Of a stretch of DNA of 64,000 nucleotides, positions 45,789 to 56,772 are shown one piece after another. The DNA comes from Umbelopsis ramanniana AG. Taxonomy: Eukaryota; Mucoromycota; Umbelopsidomycetes; Umbelopsidales; Umbelopsidaceae. The first letter of the stretch is position 1. Each line of letters starts with the position of its first letter. The DNA is taken from NCBI RefSeq assembly GCF_025399195.1, contig NW_026252122.1, positions 62,001 through 126,000 on the forward strand, in the 5' to 3' direction. Made by a program: the position numbers and the translations under genes. A model generated the notes under the pieces. It had not been told where the DNA came from. It saw only the letters and a list, made by a program, of their open reading frames with translations, and ran no database searches.

Positions 45789-47043
45789 ATGTCCACCATG
45801 CTAGCCAGGCGCTGCTTGGAAGCAGCTAGATTCTCTTCAAAGTCCATCCATGCTACCATTAGACAGCAAACCAGAAATGCTGAAGTGGTCTCGGGATTTT
45901 CTCCCATGATTTTCTCCCGCAATGGTCAAGGTAACATTCACTAGTCACCTACATTCCCTCCATAGCCACCCTTATTTACACTACTATAGCCTCTCTTAGA
46001 AGTATGGCCACTGAGGCAACAAAGAAGACCATCGACTACGACTCCAAATATGCTAACAAGCTGAAGGAAATCGCTGAAAAGTATGTGTTTCATACCGCTG
46101 GCTGGCTGACACGAAACCTGACAATTTACTCAGCATACTGATGTTCTCGAATGTTTATTGATATTTAGGAAGGGAGCCAACACCGTTCAAGATCTCAAAG
46201 CCCAGATGAAGGCAGAGGCTGATCGAGTCCGCATTCAGAGAAACAAGGCTGCCGAGAAGGCTTCCAAGGAGAAAGCTGAGCGATTGAAAGCTGAAGCTGC
46301 TGTTAAGGCCACTGCTCCATCTGCCACCTCCAAGCGCTCTCCAAGTCAAGTGGCTGCTGCTGCCAGTACGCCATATGATTCTTCAGCTCCCGTGAGTATA
46401 TTTAACCCTGTCTGATATTTTGTTGAGTGTCATACTAAATGCCTACGTTTTGGTCAGTCACTTGATAAAATCGTCAAGCTGGAACTGCTCGAGAAAGAAA
46501 ATGCTGAGACCATTCACAAGATTTGGACAGAATACCATGCTGACAAAGACTGCATCACTGCTAGTATTCCAGCACACGTTTATGGTACCTTGTACCAGAA
46601 CAGCTTAAAGTTCCCCATGGTAAGTGTACTTTTTTATATTCTATCTACATCGTCTGTCGGCAGGACTGACGTTCCTATTGTAGTTCATTGTACCAGTCCC
46701 TCGTGACGAAGGTGTGGAATTCTTTTTGCTTCAGTTCATTTACCACCAAGCCATGTTCACTTCTTTGCTCGAGTTCAAGACTAAAGGCGAAGAAGCTCGT
46801 CCCTATCTCACCATCACCCATTTCCCTGAACTCATTAGCTCCAAGGATATTGTTCTCATGAAGGGTGAAATCACCGATACCAAGTTGTTGAGTCCTGCTA
46901 ATGCTCAGTACCTTGCTTTTGCTCTCCAGCAATTCTATGTCACTGGAGGCGAGAGCAAGAGAAAGCTACTTGAGATATTCCACAGCAAACCTCAAGAGTT
47001 TGACTACAACCAGGTGATCAAGGAGATGGAAACGGTTATTTAA
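45789..47043 (+). CDS. ATP11: ATP synthase F1 assembly factor Atp11 (ATPAF1)
   Basis: Chaperone that holds free F1 beta subunits before F1 assembly in the matrix. Exons 45789-45930, 45990-46080, 46169-46391, 46458-46619 and 46684-47043 give 325 aa. The N-terminus is a mitochondrial presequence (MLARRCLEAARFSSKSIHAT). A charged coiled stretch (about 75-130) precedes the family domain: SLDKIVKLELLEKENAETIH, KIWTEYHADKDCITASIPAH, then FPMFIVPVPRDEGVEFFLLQ, YLTITHFPELISSKDIVLMK and NAQYLAFALQQFYV. All junctions keep frame. The gene is head-to-head with OXA1 and convergent with the two-TM gene. Confidence 0.95.
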
Positions 47044-47214
47044 AAGCTGGAGAGTCTTATTTATTTAGATAGACTGGACAGCAATTTCACATTGTAAAAT
47101 AGAATGGCTTGAAGCATAAAAAGTAGAGGGCAGGTTAGCACGAAACAAAAATTAAAAACAATAAATAAAAAAGAAATGTTTATAGCAGAATGACAGGAGG
47201 TGTGGCGCCACCCT

Positions 47215-47772
47215 TCAAATAATGGCACAGCATGAATCTCGGTAGCATAATGCACCGAAGCCCGGACACACGCGAATGCAAAGTGTGATCAACGTGGTCA
47301 TGACACCAGCGACAATAGTGCCGATGGACGCCAGCAAATATGTCTTTGCCTGCGCTGCTTGAGGGTTACATTGCGAATCACAGCTTTTCAGATCGCAATC
47401 ATCCAGCGTACGAGGGTACTGGCTGTAACAGGACTGCAGGCACTGAGAAGGGCAGTTGTCTGCGGAAGACAAGATAGACGATGCGTGCAAGTGGCAGTAT
47501 ACACCAATAGCGAACAGTATGATGATAAACAGCCACATCACACAATCGCACACACCGCATGATGAACGCTTAGAGTATGAACCAGCATACTGTTCTCGAC
47601 GACGTTGCGCTTTGGTTACGGAAGGAGAGGGCGATCGACTGTATCCATGTTCAGTCTTACGGTGAAAGTCGTGAGCCATGTTGGGAGAGGGATCATAGTA
47701 GGAGCCGGGCAAAAGCGAGTGGGCAGACTGGCCACTGTGTAAAGTTGAAAGCTGATGATATCCCTTTTCCAT
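47215..47772 (-). CDS. Unknown two-TM protein with Cys-rich loop
   Basis: A single exon of 185 aa from the ATG at 47772; the open frame extends upstream without an ATG, so a 5' exon is possible. A polar Ser/Tyr/His-rich N-terminal half (about 1-80) precedes a Cys-rich string SSCGVCDCVMW, a first membrane segment LFIIILFAIGVYCHL, and a loop of about 45 residues with six cysteines (DNCPSQCLQSC and DDCDLKSCDSQC). The second membrane segment is LASIGTIVAGVMTTLITLCI, followed by a short Cys-rich tail (CYRDSCCAII). The juxtamembrane cysteines could be palmitoylated. No family recognised. Ends 171 bp from the ATP11 stop, convergent. Confidence 0.65.
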   Translation of the reverse strand: MEKGYHQLSTLHSGQSAHSLLPGSYYDPSPNMAHDFHRKTEHGYSRSPSPSVTKAQRRREQYAGSYSKRSSCGVCDCVMWLFIIILFAIGVYCHLHASSILSSADNCPSQCLQSCYSQYPRTLDDCDLKSCDSQCNPQAAQAKTYLLASIGTIVAGVMTTLITLCIRVCPGFGALCYRDSCCAII

Positions 47773-48389
47773 GAAGCTGGGATGAAGTGAGCCTGGCAAA
47801 AAGGAAAGGATGGGAGCGAGCTAGAGGGACTCGGATCTACGATATCAAATTTCTGTTGTACAAATTGATTTGCTCCGCATCCTCCAACTGCAAATTAAAC
47901 CCATTATGGTTAATTTCGGCCATGGCCATTATTATCGTGCTATGCAATGAGTTATTATGTACCGTATAGCTTTAGCACACGCCTATTTTCAGGCACATAC
48001 ACATGCCGTCAGTATTGATATTAGGTATGAAAGATGTAAAACGGCACAGTCGGCTAAGGATGAGGGGCCAATCGAGACAAGTGTTAAAATGAATTAAATA
48101 GCTATTTCGGTTTTACTACGGGAACGAAAGAAGACTTGTAAATTTTCAATTATTTTATTTTTATTTTTTTGGTTACAAGGTCATACCAAACTCTGCTAGA
48201 AGCCGAAGAGTAATGCGCATTCAGCTGTTAACAACATGCTGCATGTCATGTCTTGTCAAAGGGGTTTCCGGGCAGGTAGTTCAATCATTCCCACTGTCCA
48301 AGACGATGGCTGCACACACCGCTGAGATAAAAAAATCAAGTATGAAACAATAAAAACGTTGTTTATGAGGTAATCTAGAGCATTGAAAA
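47773..48389. other. Intergenic, no gene seen
   Basis: About 620 bp between tandem minus-strand genes, A/T-rich in its middle part (48140-48175). Confidence 0.45.
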
Positions 48390-51202
48390 CTATACAATAG
48401 CATGCTGTGCATACAAAAGTGACCGAATTTTGTAATAATCAGGTGAAAGTAATCCTTCTAGAAGGAGTTGACCAGTGCCCATCTAAAAAATCATTTGGCG
48501 TTAACGCTATTTTGACTTTATCCAAACATCCATAGTGACAATTTGAACATTACCTTCCTAACCACGACATGGTCATTGCACACAAGAAGTAATTCGCCTT
48601 TGAATTCAGCGGTAATGCCTTCTGCTTGAAGGACTTTTCGGAACTCTCGAAGTCGCACGTCTCCCACCAAGACTGGTGGTTCAAAGGGTATCTGATCCTG
48701 ACTAGATGGAAGATCGAGCGTCGGCGTCCGATCACTTGAAAAGTGGATACGTCCAGATACACGCGCAAGGTCATAATCGTCCAACTATATGATGCGAAAA
48801 AGGAGAATTAATACGGCTTGCTTTTTACGGCAGAAGCAATGTATTTCTTACCTTTGAGAATCGCAAGGCGGTCACAAGAGCATCAGTAAGTCTGACACGG
48901 TAGATATTGGTAGCGGCTGACACGTTAAGAATTTCGCCAACATCAGGCGTATACACATCGTTGGTGAATTGTGTTACATTCTTGAGCGCAGCAGAGAGAT
49001 GCTCTGTTGCTTGCGGTGTGCCATGAACGATAATCTATCAAGATGAAAATAGGTTAGACGCTGCATGAACATCAAGTATTTCCATGCATCAAACTCTATA
49101 AAGCCCACATACCAATTTTCGGGGAGCAATCTTCGCCAGAATGTTTCGAATGGATCGTCCATCCGTTAGACCTTCAAAGTCAATATATTGCAGCATGCAT
49201 TTGATGGTAATGCTATCTTCAAACGAGATGTACTTTGTAGGCGTTTCATCCCGCGCTGGAAGAATTGGCTCAGCCAAATCCATGTCAACATCCTAGTAAA
49301 ACACCGTGGTCAGCAAAAAGCTTCACCTGCCTTCAACACTGTTCGATAACTTACCTCTCCTCCAAATTTGGCTCCTGTGCCTGCATTCATAGCCTCTTCA
49401 ATTTGCTCAATATCAGACGCTTGCTTGTAATGATCCACCATGATCGCTTCACCATAGTCATCAAACTTCTTTCGGCGCTCAACGTATGGGAACATGCGAT
49501 AACTATGGGTTTGCTTAAAGAAACCACCAGACTTGCCAGCATCTCGAACATAAAGATCAAACTGCGTAGTGAGCAAATCTTCCAGATTCACATCATCGGG
49601 TTCATCCGCATCAGATGCATCCGATTCATCCTCTTCCATAATGACTCGGCTTCTAGCCATAATAGCCGCTTGTTGAGCTTCTCGTTCTGCTTGATTGCGT
49701 TTCCTTGTCTCATACTCTTCCAGTTCTTCTCCTTCTAATGGCACCCTCTGATGAATGACTGTGTGAAGCTGTGTTTCGTATTCTATCGGTGATCGCACTT
49801 CAGGTCGGTCTGTGCCAGCAACAGCAGCTGCTTCGTCCGCACGATTTCTGCCGTACCATTCATTGTACAGATGGGCGGCCAAAGTACCTGGAGCAGCTCT
49901 GTCAGTGAGAATTAACGTATTGACAGCATCTGTTTCCGTTTGATTTTGTCGCATCCACCTCAAAAAGAGATCTCGGCCAAAGCCTGTCTCAAGTGATTGG
50001 TTGCTGGCCAAAACAACCTTGGGTCCTGGGTATTTTTCCAAGTCTTCGATACGATGACATAGTCGAAGATACTTGAAATCGAATGGATTCTCTCTGGTTT
50101 GCGAAAAAGTTCGAGTCATATCTTCACCCATCCATTCCAACATGACTTTTGCAAAATGGGCTGTGTGGTATGATGTATGGGTCAATAGAATGAGGGGGTA
50201 GGTGAATTGATTTTTCGCCCAATGCTGATCAAGCATAAGTGCCAATTCAAGGACACGGGTGGATGAGTCAGTTGGAAGCAGCACTGATCCAGCGTTTCGT
50301 AATGTCTCGGCCAAAGTGTCTACAATGATTGGGAACAGCACGTTAATAGCGGCCATGGAAAGTTGTGATGGCGTAAACATGGAAGGGAAATCACTTACTA
50401 AAGAGTGCAGTATCACGGCTTTTTCGTTTGGGTAAGGCAACATCGGCATTATTTGCATCTGTGATCATGAGTGTGGGCCGTCCTAGGGATTCCAGACCTT
50501 GACTGGTACCCACGTTAAGAACAGAATTTCCTAAATGTCTGTACATAATCATGTTAATGACTGAATATATTCTAGGGCAAAAGATTGTGCTCAAGTTACC
50601 TTTCTCGACTGTGATTGTAATCAACAGCGTACAAAATCTCATCGGTATCCTTCTTAATCTTCCAAACGGTACCACCAATTGTGTGCGCTGCCGAGTATGC
50701 CGTAATGGTAATGCCTTTGCATTTACCTTGAAGTGCTGTGGGTTGCGAATAACGAAGCGGGGTCATCTTATCAAATGCTGAATCGACATCTTCCAAAGTA
50801 AATACGTCGAATTCTTGTTCGTTGACCTTCGCTTGATGCAAATCATACATGCACATTCTTCCCATATTGACGACTGGAATAGTTGCAAACACAGGGCATG
50901 ACAGACCAAGGTGGCTTCTCGCATATGGATAAGCTCCCAAGTGCTGTACATCCGCATGGGATATCAAGAGTGCGTCGGCTTGCTTGGCTACCCTGTTTTT
51001 AAAAAAGGGTTAGCGACGTGTCAGGGTCTACGGAAACAATCGTCCAATCTTGCCTTCTAAATTGTTGTAGTTCTTCGACATCAAACTTGTCGGACCAGCC
51101 GCAATCTAATAGCAGTTTTACTTCATCGATCTCAAGTAGGTAGCAAAGTGGATCGCTGTTTTTCGCTCCAGATATTGGCGTGAATTTGAGATCGCTGCTC
51201 AT
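48390..51202 (-). CDS. CFT2: Cleavage and polyadenylation specificity factor subunit 2 (CPSF100/Cft2)
   Basis: Pseudo-nuclease partner of CPSF73 in mRNA 3' end processing. Eight exons: 51054-51202, 50600-50992, 50399-50538, 49355-50319, 49113-49292, 48852-49034, 48554-48784, 48390-48482; 777 aa. The metallo-beta-lactamase fold starts FTPISGAKNSDPLCYLLEID and LLLDCGWSDKF. ALLISHADVQHLGAYPYA replaces the HxHxDH zinc motif of active nucleases, as is usual for CPSF100. Beta-CASP blocks: GGTVWKIKKDTDEILYAVDY, RPTLMITDANN, KVVLASNQSLETGFGRDLF, TDRAAPGTLA. An acidic insert DESDASDADEPDD follows. The C-terminus LLLEGLLSPDYYKIRSLLYA, then QHAIV matches the family end exactly in style. Intron 1 uses a GC donor. 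Confidence 0.96.
50993..51053 (-). other. GC-AG intron in CFT2
   Basis: Exon 1 ends ...TTTAGAAG and the intron begins GCAAGA, ending AAAACAG before GGTAGCC. This join gives FRRVAKQADALLISH in frame. The downstream GT (in CCGTAGAC) would shift the frame. Confidence 0.8.
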
Positions 51203-52148
51203 TTTACTTCAAACAGAGCTATCTACGAGTCGAATCAAGCGTTTAAAGGCGTTAAATGGTACAACGCTCGTCCTCTCGGATGTTTCACGTTGTAATCGAC
51301 CAAGGCGCGAGAATTCAACACTCTTGCAAAAAGACTGGTGAGTTCATTTTTTGAGGTTTCATGGATCACGTGAATTGCTCGAAAGAAAGGAAGCGGAGCA
51401 AAAGCGTCCCAAGGAGGCAGGCATGGAAATAGAAAAATGTTATACCAGTAGTGTCGGCAGCAAAGAGGAGCTTCTGGAATAAACGATATGCATGATAGAA
51501 AAGAGCAAAAAATATATAAGCAGAAGTTTGTACTATCATGTAAACCCGGTCGTCACCATGGTGTTCTTTTGTTGTTGTGCTTTTGAGCAAGTGATCTGGT
51601 TTCTTATACACATTTCGACGCATACGCTTTTAACGCTTTCTAATACCATTTAGCAAAGCAGTATTCAGTGGAATGCTTTACTGACTAATTTGCATCGAAA
51701 TTCATTTCATGGGATGTCTACTATGTTCTTTGCGTTTGAAGTATACTTTACAGGAGACTCATTCCGGTAGACCTGACCTGACCAGACAACTTATCTCAAC
51801 AAATTAGCATGGCGTAGGGCAGTAATTCATAGATTTTCCCTGCGTTGCTTTACAGAGATTCAGATATAGGACAGTCAATAGCACAGGGAGCATAAGTAGG
51901 ATCAAACAACACATCAGGGGGTTTTGTTAACAAATCGAAGGGCTGGGGCTGTTCGAAGAATATGATGCCTTATCGTGTCGATGAGCGTGTGCAAATGGGC
52001 TATTTCAGGCACGGTAAAATGTGGTGCGGGCTAGTGTTTGCTTGGCTTGGAGACAACCGAGCCCGCTCGCAAATTTGGCAGTCTGCTTTTGTGCCACCAA
52101 AGTCACTTATCCATCTTGAAACATTCCAATTTACATCAGGAGCAAGCC
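51203..52148. other. Divergent intergenic region CFT2 / TBC gene
   Basis: About 950 bp. CACGTG at 51367-51372 lies about 165 bp upstream of the CFT2 start. Near 51773 CTGACCTGACC repeats. Frames here have no motifs. Confidence 0.45.
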
Positions 52149-55100
52149 ATGGCCACCAACTTGCCGCCTGAGCTTCCAAAGGATTGCTTCACGATCCCAA
52201 CACAGATAGACATTGCTATCAACCTGTTTTGGGAAACCCTCAAGGAAAATGACAGTTTCATTCTACAGCGGATAAAAGCCCGCAAGAACGCGCTTTTTCG
52301 AGGAATGATGGGTACTATTCAGAATGTGTAAGTTGAACAGAGTCACATTGTGAACGAGAGTGTTGCAACTCATCATACCTTGCTTACATGCCGATAGCTT
52401 CGATACAAAACAACCTCCCTACCGAATCCTTTATCGTCGTGGTGCGAGCACAATATGCATTCAGATAGCGGTTGCCGAAACAGAGAAGCAGATTGAAGCG
52501 GCTTGGGCCTGGGTTCAAGGTATGCGGTCCTACATGGCGCTACCTTTCATTGATTTACATATTTACCCTGCGATCCGTCATTTCAACAATAGAAAATTTG
52601 GCTCCTAAAGTTGTTGTCTTAGATACGGCGTCGGAGAAGGAAGAATGGGTCGCCACTAAGATTAACTCCATTGTGACGAGAATAGGTATGATTGTGGCCG
52701 AAAAGTGGGTTGATTTGCAGAAATCACATTCTAACGTGTGATCTAGATGCCGGAACGGATGAGATTTCCATTGACGAAAATGTTAGGAACGCTTCGAGAA
52801 GTTTCCGGCAAACATTTGAGATAGCTCCTACTGAACATTTGGTCAACTGTAAGTAGCATCCCGAGCTTTATGCGTGAAGAGGTTACATCGAGACATAACC
52901 TTTGCCGACATGGCCAATCAGATTACTCGGCTGCGTATCATACCAAGCGATTCACCAGTCAGGGGTGGCTTTACATCAGTGAAAATTATATCGCATTTTA
53001 TTCTTTCTTACTGGGCATCGAGACAAAGCTTTTGCTGGAGTTGAAGGATATCCAGGACATAAAGAAAGAAAAGTCTAAAAGAGGAGTTTTCTCGGACGCT
53101 ATCAAGCTTATAACCAAAGATAAACAAGAGGTACTAGTTGATCTCAGTAACACCATGTTTAAACTGTTATTAAACCACGTATTTCTTGCAGTACTTTTTC
53201 TCTAATCTGTTCAAGAGAGACGAAGTAAGTTGATAAAGTTCACACAGCTCATTTTGCTGCTGCCAGTACACCTTTTAAACTTATTACTTCTTATTTTTTC
53301 AATAGGTTTATGAAACGTTGATCCAATTGACAGGTTTAGCAATGCAAAGATTACTTAAAAATACATCGCTTGGGTCATCTCCCGGTGCAGAAATAATAAC
53401 TATAAGCGAAACAGAAGATATGGCGCCGACAGAAAAGGATATTGCGGCAATCAAATCACTGCCGACCACTGAAGTTCAAAAACTTGTCCAGCCGTTGAAA
53501 ATGAATCTTGCCATGCAGAAACAAAATGAGCTGTTTCGCATCCACTTCAGACTTCCTGCCTCCGAAAACCTCAACTATGAAGTTCCAGCCACATACTTGC
53601 CTGAGAAGAAGGAAAAGGAAGAGAAACCAGCCGCCAATGGAACTGAGCCAGCTGCTACTGACTTCACTGGAAGACTTTCGTTATCAGAGGCATACCTCAC
53701 ATTTCAATGTCTGGAAAAGCAAAAGACTTTGGAGTTTGTGTTGCCACTCTATACCGTTCGCCGCGTAGAGCGTCTTAACGGTAAATCTCAAATTTATTCA
53801 CTAAAGATGGTTACTTGGCATCAATCTGTTCATGTATTCAATCTAAGCGGGTAAGTCCTACATTATGTCACAAACAAATTAATGCCAGATTTACTAATTC
53901 TACATGCAGCCAAAAAGTTCAATGCGAGCAATTTTGTGAGGTACTTAAACACAATCTCAAAAACCAGATCAAGCATATGAAGGATTTGAAACAGTTTTTG
54001 GCAACTTGTGAATCGGAAGCATTGCTCTCGGACGACGAAGCCAAAGCCGAGGAATCAGTACCTGGTGGTCTTGGACTGGTTTTTGATTTCCCTGGCGATC
54101 CCAAGAAGCTCAAAGATCGTAGCAAGATGAAATTGTGGAAGCAATATTTGCAAGGTACATTAGAATCTTTTTATTTGACCAACCGCAACTACAAGGTACT
54201 AACCCAACTTGTTTGAAAGCAAATGGACGCAATCTGACCATGATGCACGCTGCAAACTTCCCCAAGCTTATTCGAGTTGGTTTGCCTAATCGCCTGCGTG
54301 GCGAAATATGGGAAGCATGCTCTGGTGCCATGTACCTTCGCTTTATGAATCAAGGACAGTTTCAGAACCTTTTGGAAACTTACAAGGATAAAATGTCTCT
54401 TAGTGTCGAAGAGATCGAAAAGGATTTGAATAGATCTTTACCGGAATACGCAGCTTACCAAACATCAGACGGCATTGACAGCCTACGACGGGTCCTGACA
54501 GCGTATTCATGGAAAGATCCTGAACTTGGTTATTGTCAAGCCATGAACATCGTGACTTCGGCGCTTCTGATTTACATGAGTGAGGAACAGGCCTTCTTCA
54601 CATTAAGCATCCTATGCGATGACTATCTGCCAGGCTATTATAGTACTTCCATGTATGGTGCTCTCCTCGATCAGCTTATTTTCGAACACCTTTTGGAGAC
54701 AACTATGCCCATGCTCCACGAGCATTTCAAGAAAGCAGATATACAACTTTCAGTGGCATGTCTTCCCTGGTTCCTTAGCTTATATATCAACTCTATGCCG
54801 CTCCTATTTGCCTTCCGAGTCTTGGATTGCTTTTTCATGGAGGGACCCAAGATTCTGTTCCAGATTGGTCTTGCCGTTTTGAAGATAAATGGTGCAGAGC
54901 TATTGCAGGCCACAGACGACGGGGCGTTTATGCATGTCCTCAAGAATTTCTTTGCCTCTCTAGATGACCCCATATACCCGAACGCAGAGACTGCTAAAGC
55001 CCGTAGTTTGACGAAATTCAATGAACTACTCTTGGTTGCATACCGCGATTTCCATATTGTCACCGACACAAGTATTCGTCAACTGCGTCAAACCCATCAG

Positions 55101-56222
55101 CTCAAGGTGGTGGCTGGCATTGAATCATTTACCAAACGATCCGCTATCCGAAATCTCGACGATAGTGCAAACTTGACCAAAGACGAATTAGGAGTCCTTT
55201 ACGATAAATACTACAACGCCATCTACTACGACCAAAAACGTGGTGAACGAAGCGATGCACGTATGAACTATGTGACTTACGAAAGATTCATGGGAAGTGT
55301 AGCCAACTGGGCCAAGTTTACAGCCAGAGATCGTACAGCAGAACGCGAAGTTCAACTAGGCATTGGACAAAATTTCATGACTCGACTGTTCGAATATATT
55401 GACACCAAAAAAATGAATGGCCTCACGTTCCAAGACGTCGTGACCGGCATTGGCCACATTGTGCGCAATGGTCTCATGGAACAGATTGAATTCTTTTTCA
55501 ATCTTCATGACAGTGACAAGGATGGCTATTTGAGCAAAGAGGAAGTGTTACAACTTTCGGAAACTCTATTATGGCTGTTCCGAGAAAAGGGCGAGGAAGG
55601 TGAACATCTCACAGGCGTCTCGGGATTTTTAAAGCGAGCCTACGAGTATCTGGAAGCCAAGCCGGATGAGGAAAGCTCCAACAACAAATACCTTTCATTA
55701 GGATCTTGCAGGTAAAGTCAAACATCGACGCTTTTACTTTTTTAAATGTTTATTTTTCTAACTGTGATCTGGTACGATAGAATGATTATATTGGCGGACG
55801 AGACGCTCGAAACGTTCTTTGATCATGAATTTGCGCAGTCTTTCCAGCTGACCGAAGCTCCGATAGAAAGGCAAAGCAGCCTTAGCCGCGAAATATTTGA
55901 CAGTCTGTTTGCGGCTGGTTCAAGGTTTGCCTCCGGTCGAGGATCAAGACGTCCAGGGTTATCAAGAACCAGTTCCAAAGCTCCTTCCTCAAGTACCATC
56001 TCCAGTATTGCACCAGACAATCAAGTCTCAGACCCCAAGTCCGACAAGATTGGTAGTCCGAGTGAGGACAGCCAGGTGGTCCAAGCGACACCAACGCCCT
56101 CTACCGGTACACAAGAGGCGGTCCAAAAGGAGGACGACGCTGATGACGACGAAGATGAAGAATATGGAGACGATGTTTTGGAGGAAGTCGATCGATTGCT
56201 GGATGAATTTGAGAAGTCATAG
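52149..56222 (+). CDS. GRAM-TBC-EF-hand Rab GTPase-activating protein (TBC1D8/9, Gyp2/Mdr1 type)
   Basis: Ten exons (52149-52327, 52398-52519, 52593-52685, 52747-52848, 52922-53130, 53192-53224, 53306-53850, 53910-54154, 54220-55711, 55781-56222) give 1153 aa. Two GRAM domains (about 165-260 and 320-450): FTSQGWLYISENYIAFYSFL and GRLSLSEAYLTFQCLE. The TBC domain is at about 525-735, starting GLPNRLRGEIWEACSGA. The Arg finger motif IxxDxxR is present (IEKDLNR), and the Gln finger is in LGYCQAMNI, so GAP activity is expected. An EF-hand near 937 (DSDKDGYLSKEE) has canonical calcium ligands. The C-terminus is Ser-rich, then acidic. The domain order matches yeast Gyp2/Mdr1 and animal TBC1D8/9, which act on Rabs in recycling traffic. 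Confidence 0.95.
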
Positions 56223-56772
56223 TCATAACCCGTTTTCTTATATAGCTTACACCGCACGCTGTGCCTAGTTTTCCTTATTGTACCAAATACCTCGCAAAAC
56301 TCCACACTATGGTTTTTTTTATGAAGCTTGACATCCCATATCTTTGTGGCAACCAAATAAAAAACAAAAATACAGTGGAATTTTGTTGCTAAGCGGTACA
56401 AACATCTCTTCACCGCACTGCGCAACCTGGTTTTTTGAGGATATCGCCTTATGCAATTTCTTGACGCTATCGAGTGCTGTAAGAAGAAGAATTTAAAGAG
56501 ATCCTTGTGTCCATTTGTTATAATATATATATATATATATTGGTAGAGCTCTGCTGTTGATAGCCATGTTCTTGACAGTCGACCATAGCTTTCTTTAGAA
56601 TGGAAGACTCCATGGAAAACAGTCCTTCCCGCAGTTTGCAATTTGTCGTTTTAGGGACACACGCACAAAAAGCTGGTTTTGGCAGGTTCAAACATTTTGT
56701 TGGCTACCTCAGCCTCAGCTTTGCTCTTTCCCAACTTCCCTTCCTCCACATTCTGAACACATTGAAGGGTTG
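56223..56772. other. TBC 3' flank and Rho GEF promoter
   Basis: About 550 bp between tandem genes. A (TA)n run occupies about 56523-56540. No gene. Confidence 0.5.
56523..56540. repeat. (TA)n dinucleotide run
   Basis: An uninterrupted TA/AT run in the intergenic region. Confidence 0.9.
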
